Below are positions 1 to 8,820 of a DNA stretch of 64,000 bases, piece by piece. The stretch is from an uncultured Pelagibacteraceae bacterium. GTDB taxonomy: Bacteria; Pseudomonadota; Alphaproteobacteria; Pelagibacterales; Pelagibacteraceae. The stretch spans positions 127,501-191,500 of the forward strand of contig CACAZW010000002.1 of assembly GCA_902537055.1 (NCBI GenBank), read 5' to 3'. A program made the position numbers and the translations under genes. Numbering within the stretch: the stretch's first letter is position 1; every line of letters begins with the position of its first letter. The notes below the pieces were generated by a model. The model searched no databases. It saw only the letters and a program-made list of their open reading frames with translations, and had not been told where the DNA came from.

Positions 1-263
<263 letters not shown>

Positions 264-457
264 ATGCACTGAAAAAAATTTTAAATACAATTCTTACAAA
301 ATATATAAACCTTATTTAATGTTTATAAATATTAAATTCTGATTTATTTTAGATATCTTCAATCAGCTATTAAATTCTCTTGCAATGTGTTCTTTTCAAC
401 AAGAAATACTTTAGTATATCAATTATTATCAATAAATATTATAAGACACATAGTGAA

Positions 458-1288
458 ATGAATTTAAAATTTATATTAAAAAAAATAATTAAATTTTTTT
501 TAATAAAAGATCTTGCTTTAAAATTTATTCAAAAACAGGTTGGAAAAAAATTTCAATATATTTATAATATAATTTCGTTTTTTTTTTATAATTCAAATAA
601 TAAAATAAAATTTGATAAAGATTTATATGTTATTAAAGAAGATAAATTATTTTGGAAATTTGATATACCAGCCAGAGGCTTATTCTATTTGAATTCAATA
701 AAATCTAGAGGAGAATTGTTACACAAACAATATTTAATAGATAAAATTAATTTTAATGACAATGATGTAGTAATTGATTGTGGAGCAAATTCAGGTGATT
801 TTTATATAAATTTTAAAAATAAAATTAAGTATTATGGTATTGAGCCTTCTAAAAAGTATTTTAAAATTTTAGAAGAAAACATTAAAAATCAGAATTTATT
901 TAATGTTGCATTGTATAATTCTGAACATAAAGATATGAAATTTTATTTAAATGATGAAGATGCTGATAGTTCGTTGATTGCAAACAATAATCATAAAAAA
1001 TTTTCTCTAGTTTCTACCACTACACTCGATAATATTATTGATAAAATTAATAGACCAATAAAATTAATTAAAATAGAAGGTGAGGGAGCTGAAATTGAAA
1101 TTCTACAAGGTCTAATAAAAAATATCACAAAAGTTGAGTTTATCACAATTGATTGTGGACCCGAAAGAGGGATTAATAATGAAATTACGTTAACACCTTG
1201 TATTAATTATTTGTTAAACAGAGATTTTGAATTAGTCGATGTTTCATTTAGAAGAATTGTAGCGTTGTTTAAAAAAAAAAATTTTTAA
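458..1288 (+). CDS. FkbM family SAM-dependent methyltransferase
   Basis: This is a predicted class I methyltransferase of the FkbM family, which typically O-methylates sugars or small hydroxylated substrates. From the ATG at 458 the protein has 276 residues. The SAM-binding loop VIDCGANSGD is near residues 105-114, and the family motif appears as KIEGEGAE near 205, where the more usual form is KIDVEG. An upstream in-frame ATG at 380 would add 26 residues of low-complexity sequence and is less likely. The N-terminal 90 residues are basic and not recognised. It is the first gene after the 23S rRNA and precedes an O-acyltransferase, which suggests a role in modifying surface glycan. The acceptor cannot be told from sequence. 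Confidence 0.8.
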   Translation: MNLKFILKKIIKFFLIKDLALKFIQKQVGKKFQYIYNIISFFFYNSNNKIKFDKDLYVIKEDKLFWKFDIPARGLFYLNSIKSRGELLHKQYLIDKINFNDNDVVIDCGANSGDFYINFKNKIKYYGIEPSKKYFKILEENIKNQNLFNVALYNSEHKDMKFYLNDEDADSSLIANNNHKKFSLVSTTTLDNIIDKINRPIKLIKIEGEGAEIEILQGLIKNITKVEFITIDCGPERGINNEITLTPCINYLLNRDFELVDVSFRRIVALFKKKNF

Positions 1289-1309
1289 TTTTTAATTTTT
1301 AATTTTTGA
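1282..1309 (+). repeat. Four tandem heptamers spanning a stop-to-start junction
   Basis: Three copies of TTTTTAA are followed by one TTTTTGA. The first copy contains the TAA stop of the methyltransferase gene. The G of the last copy is preceded in frame by a TTG codon at 1306, and the following ATG at 1309 starts the acyltransferase. Gain or loss of a unit would alter the intercistronic spacing by 7 bases. Confidence 0.85.
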
Positions 1310-3231
1310 TGAATTATAGAAAAGAAATTGATGGACTGAGAGCTCTATCAATTCTGCCAGTAATTTTTTTTCATTTTGGTTTTTCCAAGTTCAATGGAGG
1401 ATATATAGGTGTAGATATTTTTTTTGTAATATCGGGTTATTTAATTACTACCTTCGTAATCAGAGAAAATGATAAAAAAAATTTTTCGCTGATTAGGTTC
1501 TATGAAAGAAGAGCTAGAAGAATCTTGCCACTTCTTTTGATTGTTCTATTAATTACAACATCAATTTCTTATTTTTTATTTACACCTACTTATTTAGATT
1601 TTTACTACAAAAGTGTATTAGCAGCATTATTTTTTTATTCTAATTTCTTCTTTTGGAACAATAGTGGATATTTTGAAACTGGATCGGATATAAATCCAAT
1701 TTTTCATACTTGGAGCCTATCTATTGAAGAACAATATTACTTAATTTTTCCACTAGTTTTTCTTTTTTTTATTAAAATATTTGGTAAAAAAATTATAATT
1801 CTTTTATCAGCTACAATACTAATTGGTGCATGTCTTTCACATTATTTATCATTATTTCATCCAAGCGCAAATTTTTATCTATTACCCTTTAGAATATTCC
1901 AAATCAGTATTGGTGTGTTAACAGCAATTTTATTAAATTATTATAAATTTTCAAAATTTAATTTATTTACTAAAAATATTTTTTCTTTATTTGGTTTATT
2001 TTTAATTGTTGCGTCTATTTTTTTGTTCAATGAGGACACTTTATCTCCAAGTCTACTTTCCTTGATTCCGCTTATAGGATGTTCATTTATAATATTATTT
2101 TCAAACGAAAAAACTTTTGTTTATAAGATTTTATCAAATAAAATTTTAGTATTTTTTGGTTTATTATCTTATGGTTTATACCTATGGCATGTTCCAATTT
2201 TAACATTCTATAAAATTAATTATTCAATAAGCAGTAGTTTTGATTATGTTATAATTTTATTATTAACTTTTTTAATAACGCTAATTACGTGGAAGTACAT
2301 AGAGAAACCGTTTAGAAATTTTGAACTTATAAAATCAAATTTTTTTTTTAATGTATTGTTGATATATTTATTATTGTTTTTAGTTTTAATATTTATTTTA
2401 ATTTTTAATTCTGAAAAGAGAATATCAAATTTTGAAAAAAACTTAGATTCCAAAAATAAAATAATATTTCTAGAAACATTAAATGCAAGCAAACTAGTTG
2501 GATATGAAAGTATGTACGATGATGGTAAATGTAAATTTTGGTCAGAAAATTTAGATGATGATTTTTTAAATCGTTTTAAAAATTGTAAAAATAAAACTAA
2601 GCAAAAAGCAATTATAATGTTAGGAGATAGCCATCAAATGGATCTGTATAATGGATTATCTAAGACATCTGATAAAAAATTTATAGCAAGTATTTCCAGA
2701 GGAAGATGTAGGATCCACACCCCAAATCCTTTAGGTTATAAAGGTTGTCAATTTACTGAGATTAAAGATTTTTTAGATCAAAACTCAGAAGAAATAAGCA
2801 CATTAATATATCATCAATCAGGCAGTTTTTTTCTAAGCGGCTCAAAAAATTTACCAATCAAAAAAAAGCATGTAATGAAAACAATTAACTATTTATCAAC
2901 TTTTACTGATATTGAGAATGTAATTTGGGTTGGGCCAAGAATTGAACCAAATATTATGATGGATTTTACTTTTACTCAAAATTTCGAAAAACATGAGAAG
3001 TTTGTTAATTATAATATTAAATATGTTGATGAGGAAATTTCTAAAAAAACATTAAGTACAAATGTAAAATATTTATCATTAATTAAAGCAATTGATTTCG
3101 AATTTTTTAAAGATTTTAATGTAGATGGAAAGTTTACGTATTCTGACTATGATCATTGGAGTGAATTTGGTGAACTTTATTTTACAGAAAAAATTTTAGA
3201 TTACTCAAAACTTTTAAGAAAAATTTTTTAA
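1309..3231 (+). CDS. OafA/YrhL-like O-acyltransferase with C-terminal SGNH domain
   Basis: This inner-membrane acyltransferase-3 family protein probably transfers acetyl groups to surface polysaccharide. The first ~370 residues hold about ten hydrophobic segments and the family signatures: YRKEIDGLRALS at the N-terminus, FFHFGF near 20 and WSLSIEEQYYLIFP near 140. The C-terminal ~250 residues are soluble and carry SGNH hallmarks, GDSH near 439 and YDHWS near 613, as in OafA-type fusions. Length (640 aa) is typical. An ATG at 1309 is preferred over the TTG one codon upstream. The gene is 20 bases from the preceding methyltransferase and probably cotranscribed with it. Acceptor and acyl group are inferred only from family. 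Confidence 0.9.
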   Translation: MNYRKEIDGLRALSILPVIFFHFGFSKFNGGYIGVDIFFVISGYLITTFVIRENDKKNFSLIRFYERRARRILPLLLIVLLITTSISYFLFTPTYLDFYYKSVLAALFFYSNFFFWNNSGYFETGSDINPIFHTWSLSIEEQYYLIFPLVFLFFIKIFGKKIIILLSATILIGACLSHYLSLFHPSANFYLLPFRIFQISIGVLTAILLNYYKFSKFNLFTKNIFSLFGLFLIVASIFLFNEDTLSPSLLSLIPLIGCSFIILFSNEKTFVYKILSNKILVFFGLLSYGLYLWHVPILTFYKINYSISSSFDYVIILLLTFLITLITWKYIEKPFRNFELIKSNFFFNVLLIYLLLFLVLIFILIFNSEKRISNFEKNLDSKNKIIFLETLNASKLVGYESMYDDGKCKFWSENLDDDFLNRFKNCKNKTKQKAIIMLGDSHQMDLYNGLSKTSDKKFIASISRGRCRIHTPNPLGYKGCQFTEIKDFLDQNSEEISTLIYHQSGSFFLSGSKNLPIKKKHVMKTINYLSTFTDIENVIWVGPRIEPNIMMDFTFTQNFEKHEKFVNYNIKYVDEEISKKTLSTNVKYLSLIKAIDFEFFKDFNVDGKFTYSDYDHWSEFGELYFTEKILDYSKLLRKIF

Positions 3232-3309
3232 ATCTTATATTTTTTAGAATTACATAATTTTCTTTACAAATTCCTGGTGCTTGCAGTTACAGTCCAAAAA
3301 AATAAATAT

Positions 3310-4659
3310 TTATTGACAATTTTTATTAATAATTATTTTTTTTAGAGATTTAATAATTTCTGGTTGTTCTATTACACGTATCCATGAAAAAGTAAAAATT
3401 TTATCTTTCGAATCTTTATTTACATATTCCCAAATTTTGTCACCATCATGATTAAAAAATAAAATTCTTCCAAAATTAGTTTCTTCTACAATTAATGAAC
3501 CATCACCTAAAATTTCCGAAAGACCTTCATTGAAAGTTTTAAAATTATTTTCAACTAAAGATTTATCAAATTTTTTACTAAAACTATTTGTTTCAAAATT
3601 ATATATAATAATATTTGAATAATTATTCTTATTGGGAAAGGCATTATTATTAAATATAGATATTTCTTTGTTGGATATGATATCCACATCATGTTGAAGA
3701 GAAAAAGGTCCTTCAATAATCTTAATTATTTTATTAGTTGTTGGCCTATATTGAACAATTTCATTTGTATGATTATTGCTCAAAAATAAATCTCCTTTTT
3801 TCCAGTACTTTGATGTAGATTTAGCTGGTTCTATATCGTTTAAATGAAAATAATCTCTTGTATTAAAATAATTATTTGTTTTTAATAAATCATTTTCAAA
3901 GTATATTTCTATTAACGATTTCTCACTAATAATTTCACCTTGGTAGTTTAAAAATGATATTGCATCTTCATAAAAACCAAATTCGTTAATAAATTTGCTT
4001 GTGAACTTTGAATATGGGTATAGCAAAGATGGAACCACCAGTTTTTGATCATAATTCATAATTGAATGATGAAATCTATTATCACTATTTATCCATTCTA
4101 AATTTCCACAATAATCTAATTTTATAATTGGACCATCTCCAAGATGAGTGACTACACCACCATCATTAAGAATTAAAGGATGATAAAATCTAAATTTATT
4201 TTTATTATTATCTATAAAGAATTGTTTTAATTCACCTTTGTTTTCTAATTCTATTTTCGTTATAATTTCCTCAAAATCAATTTCGTAAGAATGAAGCAAT
4301 GATAAATCACTCAATTTTCTTAATTCGATAATTGGTTTTTGTAAATCTCCATCATATCTAGATATGATTATCATTTTATCCTCATTTAAATATTCTTTGA
4401 AGATTTTGATTTTAGGAAGATTTTTATTTTTATTTCCTTGAGTAGGTTGAAATTTATTGTGTTGATTTATTAAAATAATATTTAAATTATCTATAAATTC
4501 AGAAAAAAAAATTATTCCTTTTAATGGTAAGCTTTTTTTTGTTTCTAAAAATGATTTGTTTTGATAATAATCTTTAACTTCGTTACCAATATAAATAAAA
4601 CTAATGACGAAAACCAGAAATATGCCAACCAAGAACTTTAATATATTTAAAAAATTCAT
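3310..4659 (-). CDS. Arylsulfotransferase (ASST)-like membrane-anchored propeller protein
   Basis: The 449-residue protein has one N-terminal membrane segment (about residues 5-25), placing the rest outside the inner membrane. The body resembles ASST-family beta-propellers: HLNDIEP, FLSNNHTNEIVQ and LQHDVDI (near 323) match the recurring pattern around the catalytic histidine region of PAPS-independent arylsulfotransferases. An additional HHS motif lies near 200. True ASSTs move sulfate between phenolic compounds, but many marine homologues are uncharacterised. Its 5' end overlaps head to head with the small membrane gene that begins at 4622. A sulfotransferase-fold gene lies nearby at 5267, so a sulfation-related role is plausible but unproven. 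Confidence 0.7.
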   Translation of the reverse strand: MNFLNILKFLVGIFLVFVISFIYIGNEVKDYYQNKSFLETKKSLPLKGIIFFSEFIDNLNIILINQHNKFQPTQGNKNKNLPKIKIFKEYLNEDKMIIISRYDGDLQKPIIELRKLSDLSLLHSYEIDFEEIITKIELENKGELKQFFIDNNKNKFRFYHPLILNDGGVVTHLGDGPIIKLDYCGNLEWINSDNRFHHSIMNYDQKLVVPSLLYPYSKFTSKFINEFGFYEDAISFLNYQGEIISEKSLIEIYFENDLLKTNNYFNTRDYFHLNDIEPAKSTSKYWKKGDLFLSNNHTNEIVQYRPTTNKIIKIIEGPFSLQHDVDIISNKEISIFNNNAFPNKNNYSNIIIYNFETNSFSKKFDKSLVENNFKTFNEGLSEILGDGSLIVEETNFGRILFFNHDGDKIWEYVNKDSKDKIFTFSWIRVIEQPEIIKSLKKIIINKNCQ

Positions 4660-4921
4660 TTCAATAATCTCAATTAGATTAACTTACTCAATTAGTTTAA
4701 AGATTATAGTAATAAATTTAATTTTTATTTTCACATATAATGATTTCGCGTTTTCATACATTGGTCCTGGGTTGGGTGGTGGTATAATTGCAGCAGTTAT
4801 AGGGATTTTGTTTGCAATAATACTTGCTATCACAGCTGTATTATGGATACCAATAAAAAAATTAAAAGAAAAACTATCAAAAAAAGATATCAAAACCGAT
4901 GAGGAAAGAAATGGAAAGTAA
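4622..4921 (+). CDS. Small membrane protein with YIGPGLGGG motif
   Basis: This ~99-residue protein has a hydrophobic signal-like segment, then FAFSYIGPGLGGGII, a second long membrane segment and a lysine-rich cytoplasmic-like tail (KKLKEKLSKKD). Similar short proteins with a YIGPG motif are familiar beside sulfotransferase or nucleotide-pyrophosphatase-type genes, but I know of no assigned function. The only ATG starts in frame are at 4604 and 4622. Both lie inside the 5' end of the divergent ASST-like gene, so either the two genes overlap head to head or a non-standard start such as ATT near 4691 is used. It ends 2 bases before the next gene. Coding status is fairly secure; the start is not. 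Confidence 0.6.
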   Translation: MPTKNFNIFKKFISIISIRLTYSISLKIIVINLIFIFTYNDFAFSYIGPGLGGGIIAAVIGILFAIILAITAVLWIPIKKLKEKLSKKDIKTDEERNGK

Positions 4922-4923
4922 TT

Positions 4924-5280
4924 ATGAATTATATCGGATTAATATTTCTTTTAATAACTTTCTATTTTTTTTTTAATAAGTTAGGCATATTTGAAATAAT
5001 AAAATCTTATTTCAAACTATATAAAAATATATTCAAATTAATTTTTGACATTAATTATTTTAAAAAAAGTAAAGACAAATTATTTTTACTATATGCGAAA
5101 AAACTATTAGTACTATCTTTGAAAATATTAAATTTTATTGCTTTAATATTAATAAGTATTTTTATAATAAATTATTTTGTTTATGGTTTTTACTCATATT
5201 TGTTAACTCCAAAGGGTATTTTAGATTTATTCTTTGTAGGTGTAACTTTTAAACTAATACTTAGATATGCAAAATTATAA
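4924..5280 (+). CDS. Hypothetical small membrane protein
   Basis: I do not recognise this 118-residue protein. It has an N-terminal hydrophobic segment (about 3-20), a basic middle with a possible amphipathic helix and one or two further membrane segments between about 60 and 105. It sits 2 bases after the YIGPG gene and overlaps the following sulfotransferase by 14 bases. The three genes therefore probably form one translationally coupled unit. A partner role for the sulfotransferase is an inference from position only. Confidence 0.6.
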   Translation: MNYIGLIFLLITFYFFFNKLGIFEIIKSYFKLYKNIFKLIFDINYFKKSKDKLFLLYAKKLLVLSLKILNFIALILISIFIINYFVYGFYSYLLTPKGILDLFFVGVTFKLILRYAKL

Positions 5281-6241
5281 TTTTTTCCAGAAACTGCTTC
5301 ATAGTTTGTTCTTTAATATAAAATTAATAAATTTATTATTATATGAATTAGAAAAATTTTTTTTTATAAATAAAGTTAATAATTATAATAACTATAAACA
5401 CATTTTTATCACAGGACTTCCAAGATCTGGTACTACACCGTTGCTAAATTGCATCTTTAAATCAGAAATGTTTGCCTCATTAACTTATGAAAATATGCCA
5501 TATTTATTTGCACCTAATATCGGTTTAGCAATAAATATTTCTGAAAATTTTGAAAAAAAAATTAGATTTCATAATGATCAGATTTATTTTGATTTAAAAA
5601 GTCCAGAGGCTTTTGATCAACCCTTTTTAAATTTAACAAAAAATAATCTAAATGAATTTAGTAATTATGTAAATTTAATATTACATAGTAAAAAAAAAGA
5701 GAGATATTTAAGTAAAAATAATAAAAATTATTTAAGAATAAATGAACTTAAAAAAATTTTTCCTAATGCGATTTTCTTAATACCGATCAGATATCCCATC
5801 AACCATTCAAATTCATTATTTAATCAACACAAAAATTTTTCATCACTACAGAAAAAAGACAAGTTTATTTTGGATTATATGAATTTTCTAGATCATCATG
5901 AATTTGGTTTAAATCACAAAGAATGGTTTAAGCCTATTAAATATACAAATCATAATGAACTAAATTACTGGTTAGAACAATGGTACTTATTTTATAACAA
6001 TATTTATGACAAATTTATAAATCAAAAAAATGTACATATCTTAGTATATGAAAATTTCTCTGATAATTTTTACAGATCGAAAATAACTAATTCTTTAGAT
6101 TTAAAAAATATTAATCTTGATCTTGAGGATAGAAATATCAATTTGAAAAACTTAGATTTTGATAATGATTTAAAACTTAAATCAATTAATCTTTATAATA
6201 AATTTTTAAATTCTAATAAGTTCAATACTAATTTTACTTAA
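5267..6241 (+). CDS. Sulfotransferase family protein
   Basis: The protein has 324 residues, with the 5'-phosphosulfate-binding loop GLPRSGTT near residues 50-57. A later block, FLIPIRYPINHSNSLFNQH, matches the 3'-phosphate-binding R...S region of PAPS-dependent sulfotransferases. It is probably cytosolic and would transfer sulfate from PAPS to a hydroxyl or amine, perhaps on a glycan precursor. The ATG at 5267 overlaps the upstream gene by 14 bases. The gene converges on the GSDH-like gene with an 8-base gap. No PAPS-synthesis gene is present in the window, so the donor would have to come from elsewhere in the genome. Confidence 0.8.
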   Translation: MQNYNFFQKLLHSLFFNIKLINLLLYELEKFFFINKVNNYNNYKHIFITGLPRSGTTPLLNCIFKSEMFASLTYENMPYLFAPNIGLAINISENFEKKIRFHNDQIYFDLKSPEAFDQPFLNLTKNNLNEFSNYVNLILHSKKKERYLSKNNKNYLRINELKKIFPNAIFLIPIRYPINHSNSLFNQHKNFSSLQKKDKFILDYMNFLDHHEFGLNHKEWFKPIKYTNHNELNYWLEQWYLFYNNIYDKFINQKNVHILVYENFSDNFYRSKITNSLDLKNINLDLEDRNINLKNLDFDNDLKLKSINLYNKFLNSNKFNTNFT

Positions 6242-6249
6242 GGCTTGAA

Positions 6250-7722
6250 TTATATTTTTTTCAGCACAGATATTGAGGCAGTTGAATCAGTCCATAAATA
6301 AAAAAGATCTAGTTCATCATCATAGATGATATCTCTCACTCTATCTTGAAGCTCAAAATACTCTTTATCCACAACTTTGTTATCTTCAAACTTAAAAAAG
6401 TGAATTGATTTTATTCCTTTTTTTTCCTTTTGATACCCTAGTGTTCCTAAAATCATATAGTCTTGATTTTTTTTTAGATCCCTACTGCTAAAATAAACGT
6501 TCGGAATTTTTGTTATTGTTACAGGTCCTAAAGAGGGAAGAAAATAAAATGCTGGTTCTAAGAAGCCGTATTTTTCGTGACTTTTATAAAATGGAGCCTT
6601 CTCATATTTGAGTTTATTCGTCTCATTCTCATCTTCTCTTTTACCCGAATAATGATCTCCATAAGAAGATATTGGCCATCCAAAATTTTTTATCTGTGAG
6701 TCTGAAAGGTTATTTATATTAATTTCGTCTCCTCCATCTGGTCCGTGTTCTACAGAAAATATTTTATTTTTATCTTTATCATAATACATCCCATGCACAT
6801 TCCTGTGACCCATAGATAAAATTTCGTATTCTTTTGTATCAAGACTAATTCTAATTATTTTACCAAAATGATTTGATTTATCTTGTGCATGATCTCTATA
6901 TCTATATTCACCAACAGACAGCAAAATGTGATTTTTGTCATAAGCTAAAATTTTACCACCAGATTGATGTGCAGTAAATTCACCATAATCATTATAAATT
7001 TCCACACAATCTTTTTTTAAAAAGAAATCTTCAAAATTCAAATAATTCGTATTTAAATCAGCAACTATTAATGAAGTGTTGTAGCAATCTTTTTTTACCT
7101 CTTTAGTATATGAAATATAAATTTTATTTTGAAATATTAATGCACCTTTAACTCCATAAGTACTTTTTTCATAAAATCTATCATCAGTTATTATTTGTGT
7201 TAAATTCGAATGTAATGTATTAATCTTTTTTGGATAATATTCATCTGAAAGAAATTCTTCTTTTTTTAAATACGAAATCAAACCTGCAGCCCCAACAATA
7301 TAAATATTTTTTTTATCTAATGCTAAATACGCTGTACCTTTCCCTACATGTTTCGGAATATTGTATGGTGTAACATATTTTTTTATAGAAAATTTTTCGT
7401 TAAAAATATTAAACTCATTATCACCAACATGATTAATTCGTATAGGTTCTTTAAGCTTAAATTTTAAAGCAAGCTTGTCTCTATTGTATTTTACTAATAG
7501 TTCCTCTTTTATTTTCTTATTTTCTATTTTTAACTTTTCAATTTCAATATTCTGCATTTTATTTTTGAATAAGAATTTTTGGACTGACGTTTTAAACGAC
7601 TTTGGAATATATTTTGAAATATTATCTACATAAGTATCCCTTCCTATTGATCTCCAGATTTGTTGATATGCGATTATTAAAACAATTAAGAATATAAAAA
7701 CTTTTAATTTTGTAATTTTCAT
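6250..7722 (-). CDS. Membrane-anchored glucose/sorbosone dehydrogenase-like (PQQ-type) propeller protein
   Basis: The 490-residue protein starts with a single hydrophobic anchor (residues 7-22). The propeller region carries the signatures of the glucose/sorbosone dehydrogenase family: GHRNVHGMYY near 302, EHGPDGGDEIN near 325 and NFGWP near 345. In the family these residues surround PQQ and calcium, and the enzymes oxidise sugars in the periplasm. The ~110-residue linker after the anchor contains a short coiled-coil-like stretch (IEIEKLKIENKKIKEE). Actual sugar dehydrogenase activity is uncertain because many homologues lack known substrates. It is convergent with the sulfotransferase. Confidence 0.75.
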   Translation of the reverse strand: MKITKLKVFIFLIVLIIAYQQIWRSIGRDTYVDNISKYIPKSFKTSVQKFLFKNKMQNIEIEKLKIENKKIKEELLVKYNRDKLALKFKLKEPIRINHVGDNEFNIFNEKFSIKKYVTPYNIPKHVGKGTAYLALDKKNIYIVGAAGLISYLKKEEFLSDEYYPKKINTLHSNLTQIITDDRFYEKSTYGVKGALIFQNKIYISYTKEVKKDCYNTSLIVADLNTNYLNFEDFFLKKDCVEIYNDYGEFTAHQSGGKILAYDKNHILLSVGEYRYRDHAQDKSNHFGKIIRISLDTKEYEILSMGHRNVHGMYYDKDKNKIFSVEHGPDGGDEININNLSDSQIKNFGWPISSYGDHYSGKREDENETNKLKYEKAPFYKSHEKYGFLEPAFYFLPSLGPVTITKIPNVYFSSRDLKKNQDYMILGTLGYQKEKKGIKSIHFFKFEDNKVVDKEYFELQDRVRDIIYDDELDLFYLWTDSTASISVLKKI

Positions 7723-7801
7723 GTGATACTATTTTCGAAGAAGAATTAAAATTATCATAAAATATAATCAAGTATAGTAGTTAGATTAACATGTGACATT
7801 T

Positions 7802-8809
7802 TTAATTTCTTCCTAAAAATAAAAACTTGTAAATTTCGGGCTTTTCATCAATTTTTTCTTTCCAAAGAGAGTAACTATCCCCCCCCATATCTAATCTTGG
7901 TTTTGAAAAAATATTAAATTTATCTTGTTTTCCAAAAAAAGAGTTTGAAAAAAAAAGTTCTAATACTAGCCTATAATTTCTTTTTACACTTGTGCCACGA
8001 TGTAAGCACCTTGTATTTACAACAAAGTTCTTTCCTTTGGCACCAAAAAAAGAAATTTTCTTATCTAGAAGTTTATTGGGAATATTTTTGCTTAATATTC
8101 TATAATTATTTTTATTGTAATACTTAAATTTTTTAAAACCCCAACTGTGTGTTCCATTCAATATTTCAAATGGACCATCATCAAAATCGTCTACATCAGT
8201 TAAATAGGTAAAAACTTTTATGTCTCTTAATTTGTCAACATCCCTATGCCAAAAGTGAGCATCATATTCCAAATATTTCTCTATAGTTTCGTCTTCACTA
8301 TTTTTTCCAGGTAGTGTGTACCATGCAGTTACATCAATTAGTTTTGGTGAAAATCTAAAATTATCTTTTATGATGTTTATCCATTTTTCTTTTAAAACAA
8401 ATTCAGAAATTTTTTTGTTAGATAGTAAATCTGCTTTTACAACATCTAACCTTACAGCATCTCCATTATAATTTTTATCAAACTTGAACGAAAATTTATT
8501 ATGATTTAAATCTATATCAGAATAATGAATTTTTTTAATCTCATGCCTATTATACACACTCATTTCTCTGATATTTTTAATTAATTTTGATATTTCGTCT
8601 GAAGAAACATTTTCAAGTTTTTTATAACTAGAGTGGGGTACTTTAATTTTTTGTTTTGTAATTAAAATTTCTAGTAAAATTGTAAATAAACCATTTGAAA
8701 TCCTATTTAAAGCACGAAATATATTATAAGAGCTGCGCTTATTAATATGGTAAATATTTTTTCTCTGATTGAAAATATCTGTTAAAAAGAAAAAAATTTT
8801 TTTAATCAT
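7802..8809 (-). CDS. Phytanoyl-CoA dioxygenase (PhyH)-like Fe(II)/2-oxoglutarate oxygenase
   Basis: The 335-residue protein has a cupin-type facial triad of the PhyH family: HWHRDVD near residue 186 gives the H-x-D pair, and VVNTRCLHRGTS near 268 gives the distal histidine. A conserved arginine (YRLVLE) shortly after it could hold 2-oxoglutarate. The preceding FTYLTDVDDFDDGPFEILNGTH block is also typical. These enzymes hydroxylate small molecules, lipids or sugar derivatives. The gene lies 11 bases downstream of neuC and may be the last gene of the neuA-neuB-neuC operon, where it could hydroxylate a nonulosonate or its acyl group. That role is inference. Confidence 0.75.
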   Translation of the reverse strand: MIKKIFFFLTDIFNQRKNIYHINKRSSYNIFRALNRISNGLFTILLEILITKQKIKVPHSSYKKLENVSSDEISKLIKNIREMSVYNRHEIKKIHYSDIDLNHNKFSFKFDKNYNGDAVRLDVVKADLLSNKKISEFVLKEKWINIIKDNFRFSPKLIDVTAWYTLPGKNSEDETIEKYLEYDAHFWHRDVDKLRDIKVFTYLTDVDDFDDGPFEILNGTHSWGFKKFKYYNKNNYRILSKNIPNKLLDKKISFFGAKGKNFVVNTRCLHRGTSVKRNYRLVLELFFSNSFFGKQDKFNIFSKPRLDMGGDSYSLWKEKIDEKPEIYKFLFLGRN

Positions 8810-8820
8810 TTTATTTTCAA

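Noticed and set aside
304-327. Inverted repeat TATAAAC / GTTTATA as a possible terminator after the 23S rRNA
   Set aside because: The stem is only 7 A+T-rich pairs with a 10-base loop and is not followed by a T run; such hairpins are expected by chance here.
380-457. Upstream in-frame extension of the first FkbM gene from the ATG at 380
   Set aside because: The added 26 residues are low-complexity and outside the family pattern; the ATG at 458 gives a more usual N-terminus.
264-457. tRNA gene or hidden small ORF between 23S and the first gene
   Set aside because: No cloverleaf-compatible GC-rich arms or T-loop motif, and no ORF with protein-like composition; it is plain A+T-rich sequence.
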